Assembly: GCA_024232965.1 (NCBI GenBank)
Contig: JACKQF010000007.1
Coordinates: forward strand, 62,001 to 126,000
DNA length: 64,000 bases
Direction of reading: 5' to 3'
Source: Verrucomicrobiaceae bacterium
GTDB lineage: Bacteria; Verrucomicrobiota; Verrucomicrobiia; Verrucomicrobiales; Verrucomicrobiaceae
Both the position numbers and the translations under genes were made by a program. Each line of letters begins with the position of its first letter. Positions within the stretch are counted from its first letter, which is position 1. Positions 12,401 through 20,100 of the stretch are shown here, in pieces. The notes beneath the pieces were generated by a model. The model had not been told where the DNA came from. It ran no database searches and was given only the letters and a program-made list of their open reading frames with translations.

Positions 12401-13820
12401 TACTGTAGGTGGCGGAGGGTCCTACAATGGGGGCGCTGGCCAGATAAATCAGGTGCAACTGGGCACGGGAGATACTCTCCTGCAGGTGGGGACAGTCAAC
12501 ATTGGCACTGGTATTCGTGACCTGGGTTCCATCACCTTCCAAGATATTGCCGGAACGCTGACCGTGCGAGGCACTGACGGCACCAGCGCCGTTCCGTTCA
12601 ACATGGGAACAGGCTCCGCGACGACGGCGGTGGCGCTCAATGGCAATCAGAACACCTTCGATGTGACCGGCCACAACGCAGACCTGAAGTTCTCCACCGT
12701 AAACATCGGAACGCAAAACCGTGCTGCGGATCTGGTCAACGTGTTCAGCTTTGATCAAGGAACGCTCGACATCGGGACCCTGAACGCATCCAGCAAAGGT
12801 GCCAATGGTTTTACAACGACCACCACGATCAACATTGGCGGTGGGACGGTGACAACGGGTGCCTGGACGCTGGCGACAGCATCGGGGGCAGGCTCAGCTG
12901 TGGCCACGGCGAACCTCACTGGTGGTGACATCACCTTCTCCGGTAATATTGCTCGCGGTGCTGATGCTGCTGGCGGTGGCACTGCCACGGGGAACGTCAA
13001 TCTCAGCGGCGCTAACCTTGATATGGGCGGCAACAACATTGGCAGCACGACCAATCAGATTGTGTTCGCGGCTGAGTCCGGGAGGCTGTCCAATCTGGCC
13101 GAGCTGAACGGAGGGCTGACGCTCACCAAGACGACTTTGGGCACCATGACTCTGGGGAATGGTAACACCTTTGCTGGTGGAGTGAATGTTGCGGAGGGAA
13201 CACTCCTCGCCAACAACACTGTAGGATCTGCCACGGGCAGCGGTCCTGTGAGTGTCGATTTGGGCGCGACTCTGGGAGGCGATGGCATCATCGCCCCGCT
13301 CGTTAACGAGAGTATCATCGTGGACGGCGACCTCTTCGTCGGGATGGCTGGGGCAACGACTGGTGCTGACTTGGCCCTTACAACTACCGGGGCTGGTAGC
13401 ACCGCCCTCAATGGTAAGGTAGGCTTTGATATCTTCAGTGGTGCAGGTGCTGGCGATAATACCGCCGTCCTCGGCGCGGCAGATTTGCTGGTGCTGAGCG
13501 GCCCGGTAACCCTTGCTGGTACCTTGGCGATCGGTGATCCCCTCGGCCTCACGGCTTGGGCTTCTGGCGATAAGTGGAAGCTCTTTGATTGGGCGCTTGT
13601 TGGCACGCCAACAGGAACGTTCACGAATCTTACGGGAGGCCCCATCGGCAACTTCGCGGATCTGCCAGACCTCAGCACTTACGACCCCAGCCTTGCCTGG
13701 GATGTCAGTGACATCTACTTTGGAGGCACGATCAGCATCGTGACGGTTCCAGAACCAGGTCGCATGATGTTGCTGTTCTTTGGACTCATGGGTCTAGTGC
13801 TGCGCCGCCGCCGGAAGTAA
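402..13820 (+). CDS. Giant beta-strand-repeat PEP-CTERM surface protein, paralogue 1
   Basis: This encodes about 4,472 residues, starting at the ATG at 402. A GTG at 387 in the same frame is possible, but the ATG places a basic MKILRRNRQ n-region directly before a hydrophobic core and an AA cleavage region, a normal Sec signal. The mature protein opens with a W-rich cap (LYWDADATSAGN, then TANWWD) typical of autotransporter-associated beta-strand proteins. It continues with a long series of PATR repeats (K-x-G-x-GTLxLxG-x-NTYTG-x-T-x-I-x-x-GTL). A second W-rich cap near 6406 suggests two passengers in series. Few cysteines are present. It ends in a PEP-CTERM tail (VPEPGR, hydrophobic helix, LRRRRK), so I expect sorting by an exosortase, not an outer-membrane barrel. 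The product is probably an exported surface or matrix protein; no enzymatic domain is visible. A strong hairpin terminator follows. The neighbour to the right is a paralogue. Confidence 0.9.
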   Translation: MKILRRNRQPISFFLTALMLTWQLEQPLRAANLYWDADATSAGNLVDGTNLGGTGTWDTTTANWWDTSALGAWPNTAADVAIFSGPLSTGAPTLYTVTLGSGLTANKLIFNRGGYTLAGADLTLAGAGAGIYAQLGETASIESKIVGSAGLVKSGGGTVRLAAGNGYTGTTTISNGSLIITDQSALGAVTETSAIVVTGFNPAIGNTGLRSFGGGSLILDGTGGNITISRDLSLQGQGPIGDRGAALISTGVNTLSGTVDMGVAAPGGTFFNTRMIASDGTLNFSGTLNVLGTVATTISNLGGVNQAGASFYNVTGSLAGTGTLEASGGGTLFLNPTDSSGFSGAIRVSGSAASGQSVVRIDSPNVLGTRTGTGSTNAVLDMNGGVLAILMDSPSVLAGGTAANVYGRANSTFFADHTPNSSVKDQTVVFGQLNYAANTTMTFNSRNGYGMSFTTAPVVTGNNPNTFTNNLQGGAQLTFTGNFWSNTDNGAARTMTIGGNGNTTINGSIIATSAAFDHILTKTGTGTLTLLGTASTLDGAINVNGGTVAISDRRAVTNNSSNININGGTLSIIGNNATQANLTFAKVINLSGTTGAATILANQTGTSPGVIFSSDFTATGAGTKTLTLGGTNIGANTIDGAIVQNGTTNLTKIDAGRWVLGGTNTYTGATTISQGTLQMKANAAASTIIADTSAIVFNATNVYAGGTLELIGQASTNNVETLGVLTPTNGSGTVKLTPGSGGTASIVFASLGAVGGGGTVNIVAPTAGDTVKFTTTGITNNIANAGLFYNGSDFAFVPGAGSALRAPNYATDTDFATSATSLTAARSMEITGAGFNNAAVTIDSLRIKGATALNMTGLLTIRTAATANASGGIIQTGGSGSISGTGVTTGGSGALVVNVDGGANSLQLDAPITATTTGGFTKVGLGTLRLGGVNAQTGTISVNEGTVRLIGSGQLGAASAALTIRQDGIVELNGITPATTTGAFNNNGIVRNTSATTDVTFTVGGGNGTGTSNGIIEDGGAGKMSLVKIGTGAQSWLGLSTYTGTTTIGSTGIVSINNLQNGGDPSGIGASSADAGNLIFNGTSATQAYGGLNYTGTTNDATDRLFTFDGGANGGVRIQSNGVNGATSSWTNTGALAFGPNATGNPQGLALGGGSTGDNRFSPIISDNGSDVTSVYKLDAGVWYLEATNTYTGPTTIRGGALYVNTGTSLPTASNLVLDGGSIARTGAFTRTLGTGANQVQFTANAAGGFSAGGSPLTVDWGTGAVWGTGPFLGTGALLLNNSGVAKSDVDVVSGFEITQGVATGLTVSTASSTTITVTAGSTAGLAIGQPISGAGIPAGATIATITSPTSFTISAAATATATGVAATTTAGGYRQVNVGDFTSIGADFGAISGVITGAGSLAKEGVGILNLRGANTYTGQTLVRAGTLVAETLGNSASPGATSVGDSTLGNTNTGAVLLGNGGTAGILEYVGLGEVSDRKISFSGTTGGAQIHADGVGALILTNVVNDVGVGGVKTLNLRGTNAAGNMITSQLSDNGGALNITVDGGAAWILTNGANDYSGTTTIGAGALGIGNDSALGTGNVDLSNGSVFAYGADRTIANPVRLLNNTGPGFMGEYSLTFSSTLQVLAGANNINTLFNNIVAGKSLTFGDVTANAITASRSWTFDGSGETIIGGNFTTSTAFGVPIIKTGDGVLQLNGTASNFNQASQNIDIDRGILRLGASGVIPDGAGFGGVVLSPELANGDTAIFDLNGKTETINGLTMNTDGTAIIDNTSATAASLTFGAADAAVSFGGGTGVYTIQNSGGGALSLTKTGAGTATIPTGVTLTYTGTTNVNGGSMLISSPVNGTTGLSATNGSTLALTGGITTPTAITSLTVDAGATLSLLDGTGTPLSNLTSLSLGGAGTGTVTLNLNVGDSATDTLTLLTTGALTLGNTVTFNLTDAGLSGGTTYTLLNLVDGGITAFGTGSMIQGATPGGFTSMTWTVTDNFVKLTTGTLITGTSYWRGLTDNTWNANANNWSLDKAGTTPAVSIPGAGTNVVFAYDGASGALATTLEQNFKINSLTFEAGASTPTTVTINPGTVSTNRLEIAPLNPAADPTKGIIISAGGPATVTIGVPVKLGGDQTWGVVDAGSVLSLGSLLGEADVTKTGAGRVTLTAAADNTFNSGVTSDITVNAGTLELTNSSALGNTINSNLARVTVNNTAAFYYNGAAGTVANPLTLGGGTLSAGTGNQIYSGTVNVSGNSLINMADSNGPATNAARNITLSGVVSGSGSLTVDSNNTVSSGNQLGGTLTLNNAGNTWTGDLLFNEGTVTLTNAASPSFTTNNVTYNAFGRLNIQGLNGATLTRTGTLTYGAGAIGEFGVDNTGAVVNSDFLVDQSGLVTLGSGGTGGNVRIYLADAFSKLNITGGVILGGNSSISVGGDAAAVATISSVISDGGSGYGLAVNDDAGGWGTTDRTLRLTGLNTFTGNVSLDSGILEYDTVTGISGAASSLGQGTAIAVTNSANLRFIGTTAQSTNRPISSAAGVLTLSANGTGVGTKIDYTGAITIANTADGSNIVLTGAAGSEGVISGGIAETGDAADMTVNGGTWTHQTGTSRIGDQVTVTGANTVFNLDSGLFQVRNDVIVTAGATLNLNGTGVLSFNIPTLSADASLLLRDGAVVNLGANDAVVATEFDRLFLGQDADGATVNLNMSTYNLTTSRLILGERSTLRNGNINGTGTLTVTGGDVDLLEGTINAKLATNGTSTIEKFGFGTVTLKGDNSGLASTGATIVNEGTLILDYTADNNTKVRAASQLDMRGGNLILTGNAGAATSQSVGSFTVGSGGSSTVQLIGGAGQEIVLNLGAITRANSAQDGTVRFILPAGTQTATNGITTTTLNTNGLLGSSGWATVNDGTGTWFATNATNAAGGNIIALVSTAKNDVTTWLTGDQITDTVGGFTGTLDCANINSLRLDAAAGSDLLIAPGGVLNIASGGILVTDNVAGTPTIKGGTLASGAAEIIVTQDSSQTFEIGSRIGTNHAVTKSGAGTLLLTGNNTYTAVTEIQDGTLQVFGENAIGDTSIVTLATNRQSTFQLLADETIGRLQGGQRNTNSDYGIVALGSNTLTINESASTTFAGMFTGSGTIVMNAGNTGNLNMTNVSSGFTGSIVVSGGLFQLSGIGQNNASAVTINKGGAVLFDNNSTTRSGTRILDTTTVTLNSADGTFSGQTIVRGLSIRTDQNANTSETIGALTFNSGTSYLSGEGDVGTGTASSFIIADNFLRNNNATATVRGRALGASSGERNQFKIGNTTNETTFINNLVGGAGAAASKNISIVPWAIGQLNTGTNGALTDNDMGNSLVTYGVGTGLRPLDLAEYNTYAAAGVTDNTRESLAANLTGLTTKTINSLVIDNVANAALGVTGAGPGNTLTNTSGAFLFTVSSSVASTAYGTTLSGFDDGIMVGATNEYVISVVNPSSAATTALLTATISSPLTSTADITKSGRGTLILTQVNTAGGASKKTSINEGILEIADLDNIGGGTGGLVFAGGTLRLGLGFADDISTRSISFLTGGGALDTNGIDTTLAGSLGTGSGSFTKIGLGNLTLNATSARTGATTLTTGIITVGATNALGVGGDLTVGAGATLALGTNSISHGRLTTTGASPLITGTGTISASNGFFLNHTGNTTIDAALAGAGGVVKAQTNVVTLTGASTYSGATEILAGTIIFDTIANVGGGASALGAPTTVETGIIRMGLTTTATTLNYTGAGSNSDRIVAMQGTTGAVTIDADGTGALSLGGVHMVTAGNKTLNLIGASDPSLANTMGEISECGLGVLSLVKSDPSTWVLNATNTYTGSTSLNNGVLRVSAAQNMTGALNFGSANSITTAGTLEVKENASFGSMLAQTNSATNTNHLVVDAGKTITINGNVTLGSGAATSTTLFDATGAGTFAVNNTTASGVTFLVGNSNTNVATADFSGLATMSVGLNPTAGILQVSSTSTTNSTGYGVLKLAQDSTITASALTVGGGGSYNGGAGQINQVQLGTGDTLLQVGTVNIGTGIRDLGSITFQDIAGTLTVRGTDGTSAVPFNMGTGSATTAVALNGNQNTFDVTGHNADLKFSTVNIGTQNRAADLVNVFSFDQGTLDIGTLNASSKGANGFTTTTTINIGGGTVTTGAWTLATASGAGSAVATANLTGGDITFSGNIARGADAAGGGTATGNVNLSGANLDMGGNNIGSTTNQIVFAAESGRLSNLAELNGGLTLTKTTLGTMTLGNGNTFAGGVNVAEGTLLANNTVGSATGSGPVSVDLGATLGGDGIIAPLVNESIIVDGDLFVGMAGATTGADLALTTTGAGSTALNGKVGFDIFSGAGAGDNTAVLGAADLLVLSGPVTLAGTLAIGDPLGLTAWASGDKWKLFDWALVGTPTGTFTNLTGGPIGNFADLPDLSTYDPSLAWDVSDIYFGGTISIVTVPEPGRMMLLFFGLMGLVLRRRRK
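847..13180 (+). repeat. PATR-type beta-strand repeat array in paralogue 1
   Basis: Degenerate protein-level repeats match the autotransporter-associated beta-strand repeat pattern: K-[TSI]-G-x-G-T-L-x-L, about 6 residues, then [NS]-T-Y-[TS]-G-x-T-x-I and GTL. Clear copies begin near 847, 1952, 2347, 3154, 3475, 3925, 4600, 9472, 10838, 11434, 11846 and 13119, with weaker ones between. Copies are too diverged for nucleotide tandem repeats, which implies old expansion of beta-helical rungs. Confidence 0.75.
4303..4515 (+). other. About 71-codon insertion specific to paralogue 1
   Basis: Aligning the two giant proteins by eye, the flanks match (SDVDVVSGFEIT and then VNVGDFTSIG in this copy; AEVEVLNPIDLN and then IQVDTNSSTN in the other). 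This copy alone carries a Thr/Ala-rich block containing GQPISGAGIPAGATIATI and SFTISAAATATATG. The block resembles a small beta-rich domain with a GxGIPAGT-like core seen in other secreted repeat proteins. The boundaries are approximate. Confidence 0.5.
13746..13817 (+). other. PEP-CTERM sorting signal, paralogue 1
   Basis: The last 24 residues have the tripartite form of a PEP-CTERM signal: VPEPGR, a hydrophobic stretch (MMLLFFGLMGLVL) and the basic end RRRRK. In characterised systems an exosortase of the EpsH/Xrt family recognises this tail. No exosortase gene lies in this window. Confidence 0.9.
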
Positions 13821-13847
13821 AGAATAGACGAAGAACCAAACCTTAGG

Positions 13848-13886
13848 GGCCTCGCGATGGATCACCGTCGCGGGGCCTTCCTGTTT
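13848..13886 (+). terminator. Hairpin terminator after first giant gene
   Basis: GGCCTCGCGATGG at 13848-13860 pairs with CCGTCGCGGGGCC at 13865-13877: a 13-bp stem with two G-U wobbles and an ATCA tetraloop. A moderately T-rich tail (TTCCTGTTT) follows. It starts 27 bases after the stop codon, the expected place for an intrinsic terminator. Confidence 0.75.
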
Positions 13887-13936
13887 GAGTCGTTGTAAAG
13901 AAATGGCGTATTCAAATAGAGACGATCCGCTGTATA

Positions 13937-13964
13937 TAAGCCAAAGCATTATCCCAATTGGCTA
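13937..13964. promoter_or_regulatory. Inverted repeat upstream of second giant gene (candidate operator)
   Basis: GCCAA at 13940-13944 and TTGGC at 13958-13962 flank a 13-nt spacer, preceded by TAA and followed by TA. The layout resembles the dyad upstream of paralogue 1 (14-nt spacer between the same half-sites). A GCGTATTCAAATA word lies at 13906-13918. The rest of 13887-14102 shows no gene. Confidence 0.4.
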
Positions 13965-13986
13965 ATTGGCGGATCTTTGAAACAAT

Positions 13987-14018
13987 GCAGGCTTGTAGGG
14001 TGATCGTCACAAGCCTGC
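13987..14018 (+). other. Leader hairpin before second giant gene
   Basis: GCAGGCTTGT at 13987-13996 and ACAAGCCTGC at 14009-14018 form a perfect 10-bp stem with a 12-nt loop. It ends 84 bases before the ATG, probably within the 5' leader, with no T-tract. It could stabilise the long mRNA or mark a regulator site. The first giant gene has no equivalent. Confidence 0.55.
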
Positions 14019-14102
14019 GAGCTCCAACCTCCATGGCTCGCTGGGATATGGCTTTAACCCTGCAGTTGCTCCCGCAATCCCCTGCCATCTGTGCCTCAAA
14101 CC

Positions 14103-17100
14103 ATGATCAACTACTCGCCCTCCGCCACACGTCGTAACCGCCGCGGCTTGCCTTATCTTATCGTTACTTTATTGAGTGGAAGTGCTCTGTTGGGTGCTGA
14201 TGTCACATGGACAGCTGGTAGTAGCTCCGATCTTCTGTGGAGCACTTCAGGCAACTGGGACGTTGGGGTGCCAACCTTGACCAGTGATGTCTTCCTGCCA
14301 AAACCAGTGCCGAATCCCGGATCGCTGACCAACCCTCAGATCATCACACTTGGGGGCGGTAGCGTGGCCAATTCTTTGACCTTCTTTGCACCTTACACCC
14401 TGACCGGTGGTGATTTGGCACTGACTTCTGGTCAGATCGCAGTGACGATTGGCAATGCATCCACCATTGAATCAAAGCTGACTGGCAGTGGCGGCTTACT
14501 CAAACTGAATGATGGTGCGCTGAAGCTTACCAACGCAGACAACGACTATACTGGTGTAACACAAATCGATGCGGGTTCTGTTATCATTACGAACCAGTCG
14601 ATGCTGGGCGATGATCTCTCTGCTGTTATTGTCACAGGAAATACCACCCGTGCGGTGGGTGGCGGATCTCTCGTAGTTGGCAGTGGGAATAACAACCTTG
14701 ATGGCCTTCTCTTTACTCGCGATCTTGCCCTTACTGGTGGCGGTGCATCCGGCGATGGTGCTGCGTTCAACAGTGTGGGAAATAACACCTTCACTGGGAA
14801 CATCGTCACCGGTGGCAATCCCGCTGGATTGAGCCCGGTAGGCGGCACACCGATCACTGCGACGAGCACTCGTTTGGCTGCGACCTTCGGCACCACAACC
14901 ATTGATGGTAGTCTGACCATCGATCCTTCCGGGCAGACGACTGAATTTACGGGCAATGGCAATTGGGTCATCAACTCTGACATCACTGGTGCGGGCAACC
15001 TTTCCAAATCCGGCTCGGGCCTGTTGATTCTGAATGGGAACAACAGTTTTGGTGGCACGCTCACCATCAACGGGGGATTCACACGTATCACCGATCCGAC
15101 CAATCTTGGCACCAGCACGGCGGGGAATGCGGTGGATATGACCGCTGGCACTTTGGAAATTCGGTCGGATGCCTTCACCTCGGCGGCCAAAGTCCGTCTG
15201 AATTCCAACTCCACAATCTTCGTTGATCACGCAATTGGTAGCACTGCCCTCGACGGCACGGTTCAGTTCGGGGCGCTGACCTTGATCGCCAACCGGACGA
15301 TGACAATCAATGGACGGAACGGCTACGGCTTAACCTTTCTGGGCAACATGACCGGTGGCAGTCTTGCCAACCCAAACACGATCAACAACAACGCCAACGG
15401 GCTTGTCACCTATCAAGGCACCTTTTGGAATCAGACCAACACAACGGTTCGAACCTTCTCCTTTGGCGGCAACGGTGACTCCCTGATCACCAGTGGAATC
15501 ATTGCTACCGGAGCTGCGCACAACGTCACAAAGACGGGCACTGGCACCCTGACGATTAACGGCACAAACTCGAACTTCAGTGGTAACCTCAACGTCAATG
15601 GTGGCACTGTGGCGATCAATGACTTCCGCGCGATCACCAACAATACGGCGACCATCAATATCGGCACCAGCACGACCTCGGCTACGCTGAGCATCGTCGG
15701 GAATAACCTCAGCGGGGCCAACGTGACTACCAACAAGGTTGTCAACTTGGCCGGGACCACTGGCGGCGCAACCATCCTAGCCAATCAGACGGGCACCAGT
15801 CCGGGGGTGCGCTTTAATGCGAACTTTACGGCCACAGGTGGTTCCGCCGCCAATGCCAAAACACTGACTCTCGGCGGCACCAGCGCGCAGGATAACACGA
15901 TTGTGGGGAGCATTCCAAACAATGCCGCTGGGGGTGCCGTGAATGTGACCAAGATCGACCCCGGCACCTGGGTGCTTGCGGGACAAAACACTTACACTGG
16001 AACGACAACGATCGCGAACGGCATCCTGAAGCTGGAGGCCAACGCTGCCACCTCGACCATTTTGCCGGCTGCGGCAGCGATCACCTTCACCCAGGTCAAT
16101 CAGTACGCAGGTGGCACCCTTGAATTGGTCGGCCAGGCTGGGGTGAACAACGTTCAGGCGCTGGGCACGCTATCCTATGCCGGCGCTGGCGCTAACACCG
16201 TCAAACTCACACCAGGATTGCTGGGTACTGCGTCACTCACCTTTGCCAACATGACCACTGGTGCTGGGGGAAGCGTCAACTTTGTCGGTGGTGATTTCAC
16301 AAACAACACGTTTACGCTTGCCCAGATCAACGGGGTGGTTGGTAGCGACGGCATCATTACTCGCAGCGTCTATTGGAATGGGGCAGATTTTGCCTACCGC
16401 CAAGGCGGAGTTCTCCGCGCACCTGTTTATGGGGTGGACGCAGGCACTGTCACCTCCGCTACCGCACTCGCCGCAGGAAATAACGAGATTACCGGCAGTT
16501 TCGCCACAAATTCGATCTCGATCGCCACGCTTAAGATCAACGGAGGTCACACGCTGACGATCAATCCGGGCAACACCTTGACGATGACCGGAGTTGGCAT
16601 ACTAGCCACCGGGGGGAATTCGATTATTACTGGTGATCCAATCGCGATGAGTGGTTCCGCAACGATGGTCGTTCGGGTAGACGGTGGGGCAGACTCGCTG
16701 AGAATCGAATCTGCTTTCGGTGGTGCCACGGGTGGCCTGACCAAAAACGGTGCGGGTGTCCTTGTCCTCGCCGGTACCAATACGCAGACGGGAACGGTCA
16801 CCCTCAACGAGGGTACGGTGCGTCTGTCTGGCTCGGGAGTACTAGGTGCGAATAACCAGGACGTTACGATCCGCCAAGGGGCTACTTATGACCTGAATGG
16901 CGTTACACCGTCTTCAAACGTGAAGAGCTTCAACAGCAATGGGACCGTCACCAACAGCAGCTCAACGCCCGTGACACTGACGGTGGGCGGCGGTAACGGA
17001 ACGGGTGTGTCCAACGGGATCATCGAAGATGGCGTGGGGCCGGTCAGTGTGACCAAACTAGGCACCGGAGGCATGACATGGAACATGGCCAGCACTTACA

Positions 17101-20100
17101 CGGGTGTGACCACGATTGGCTCGACCGGGATCGTCGTTACTCCGATTCTCTCCAACATTGGCTCCCCCAGCAGTCTTGGTGCGGGTGATGCCACCAGTGA
17201 TGCAACAAACGCGGCCAGTTTGGTTTTCGATGGAGCCAGCGCCACACAAGCCTTTGGAGGTATCAACTACAATGGGAGGGACTCTCTAAGTATCGACCGT
17301 CTATTCACTTTCGGCGGCACTGCTGCCAATAGTGGTGCGCGGATCCAAGCGAATGGCTCAAACAATGCTACGTTGATTTGGAGCAACTCGGGCGCGTTGG
17401 CCTTTGGAACTGCCAATGTGGACCAAGGTCTCGTCTTGGGCGGTGCATCCATTGGTGACAACCAATTCAATCCGCAAATCACCGATAACGGTAGCGGCGT
17501 TGTCAGTCTCTACAAGGCTGACGCGGGGCTCTGGATTCTTGGCAATGCGGCAAATAGCTATACTGGTGTAACGCAGATCAACGGAGGCGCCTTGCGTGCC
17601 GACGGCAGCACTTTGCCGACGGCTAGTCCGCTCGTGTTCAATGGTGGTGTGCTCCAGAGCAGCGGCGACTTCACCCGGTCGCTCACAGCCACTCCTACGT
17701 CAGGAGCAGGTGGGGTAAATTGGGCTGGGAATGGTGGTTTCGCGGCTTCTGCGGATAAACTGACGGTAAACCTTGGCGGTAACGTTACGCCTGACACCCT
17801 CCAGTGGGGCAGCGGCGGATTCGTCTCGGGCACACTGATCCTCAGTTCAACCACGGCCTTGGCTGAGGTGGAAGTTTTGAACCCCATCGATCTAAATGCT
17901 GCCGACCGCACCATTCAGGTGGACACGAACAGCAGCACCAACAGCGATCTGGCAACCCTGACGGGCGTGATCAGCACAAGTTCCGGCACTGCGGGACTGA
18001 TCAAAACAGGCACCGGTATCCTACGCCTGCTGGCAGACAACACGTACAATGGGGACACCAATATCAACGGCGGCACTGTGCGCGCGGTGACCATCGGCAA
18101 CTCCACCAGTTCGGCGAGTAATTTCGGCGCCGGCACTGGCAAGATCAACATCGGTACAGGTGGCACCCAGGGCAACTTGGTCTACGTGGGCGGCGGCGAA
18201 ACCACTGATCGTCTGATCGAAATCGGCGGAACGACGGCCAACGTCATCATCGAGTCAAGTGGCACGGGGCCACTCGTCCTGACCAACGTTGTGAACGCCT
18301 CGACTGGTACCGGGGCGAAGACGTTTTTCCTCCGCGGAGACTTGAATGCCGCCAACGAAATCACCAGCGCCCTGTCGAATAATACTGCAGGCGGTGTTTT
18401 GAACGTTACCAAAGACGACAACGGCACTTGGATTCTGTCTGGCGACAGCACCTACTCCGGCAGTACTACGGTGAGCGCAGGTCCGCTGGGGCTTGCGATC
18501 GACTCGACTCCTTCCGCTGGAACCGTGACCTCAGGCCCAGTAGGCACCGGCCTTCTGATCATTTCCAACGGCTCTGTCTTTGCCTTGAACGGAGATCGGA
18601 CCATCGGCAACACCGTTCGCTTTAACGGGAATTCCAGCGCCAACTTCATCGGGATCAATAGCATTACCCTGAATGGTCCGATCGCGACCACCACGGGCGG
18701 TAATACCACGGTGACCAACATGCTACCGGCTGGGAAGTTGCTGACTCTCAATTCTCCGACTTACACGGGAACCGAGGCGACCTCCGCCCGGACTCTGGTG
18801 TTTAACGGTTCTGGCGACACCATCCTCAACGCATCGGTGACGAACAGCACGGGTGGGGCCACGATCAATCTCAATTACCAAGGTTACGGAAGCCTGACCT
18901 TGGGTGGCAGCAATGGAGCCAGCACCTACACAGGTTCGACCACCATCCAGAGCGGCACGTTGAAGGTGGGTGTCGTCGATGCGATTCCCAACGGTGCGAC
19001 GGCGAGCGATGTCACGATGAATCCGGCCTTAGGCCTGACGGCTACTTTGGATCTCAATGGCAACAATCAGACCATCAATGGCCTTGTCGCCAATTCCCTT
19101 GGCACGGCCAACATTGACAACTCCGCGGCGATAGCGGCAACATTCACCTTTGGTTCTCAGGACAAGGCAGTGAGTCTCATCGGCAATGTTCTGAACACCG
19201 GGGCTGGAGCTTTGTCGTTGGTGAAAACCGGTTCGAATACGGCTTTGTTAACTGGGGGAACTTATGACCACACGGGCACGACGACGGTGAACGGTGGTGT
19301 TCTCAGCTTTGGCGGTGATGTTACGGCAACGACCGGGATCTCGGTCACCAACTCGTCCACCCTAAATATCAACGGTGGCTTCAGCGGATCGACAGGTGTG
19401 ACAAGCTTGGCGGTCGGTGGGGGTTCCACCTTGAGCCTGAGTCTGGATAGCGCAGGCACTCCACTGTCAAATCTCACCTCGTTGGATTTGGGAGCGGGTG
19501 TTGGGACGGCTTTGCTCCGCTTAAATGTTGGCGATCTCAATACGGCGGGTGACAATCTGGGGACGGACTTGATCACGCTCCTTTCAGGTGGGTCCCTGTC
19601 ACTCGCCAACTCCATTACGATCAACATGTCGGATTCTGGATTGAATCCGAATCAAACGTATACGCTGTTGAATCTGCAAGACGGCGGCTTGAACGCGTTT
19701 GGGATCGGTAATGTGATCCAGGGCACAACGCCAGGCGGCTTTGCCACCTACAATTGGACGGTGACCGACAACCTGGTTCAATTGACCGTGGGTAATCTAG
19801 TCACAGGTGTGTCCTACTGGAACGGTGCGACCGGGACAGAGTGGAATCTGGGTGCCGGTCAGTGGTCAGATGACAAGGCGGGCACGACCGCAAGCATCAC
19901 CATCCCAGGTGCAGGTACAGATGTGATCTTCTCCAGTAACGCCGGTCCCGCAGGGGCGCTGACGACGACACTGGAACAGAATTTCAAAATCAACAGTCTG
20001 ACCTTTGAAGCAGGCACGACGACCCCTACGTCCGTGACCATCGCGTCCGGCACCGACCCAAGTTTCCGACTCCAGGTGGCTCCTCAGGTTGCGACCGATG

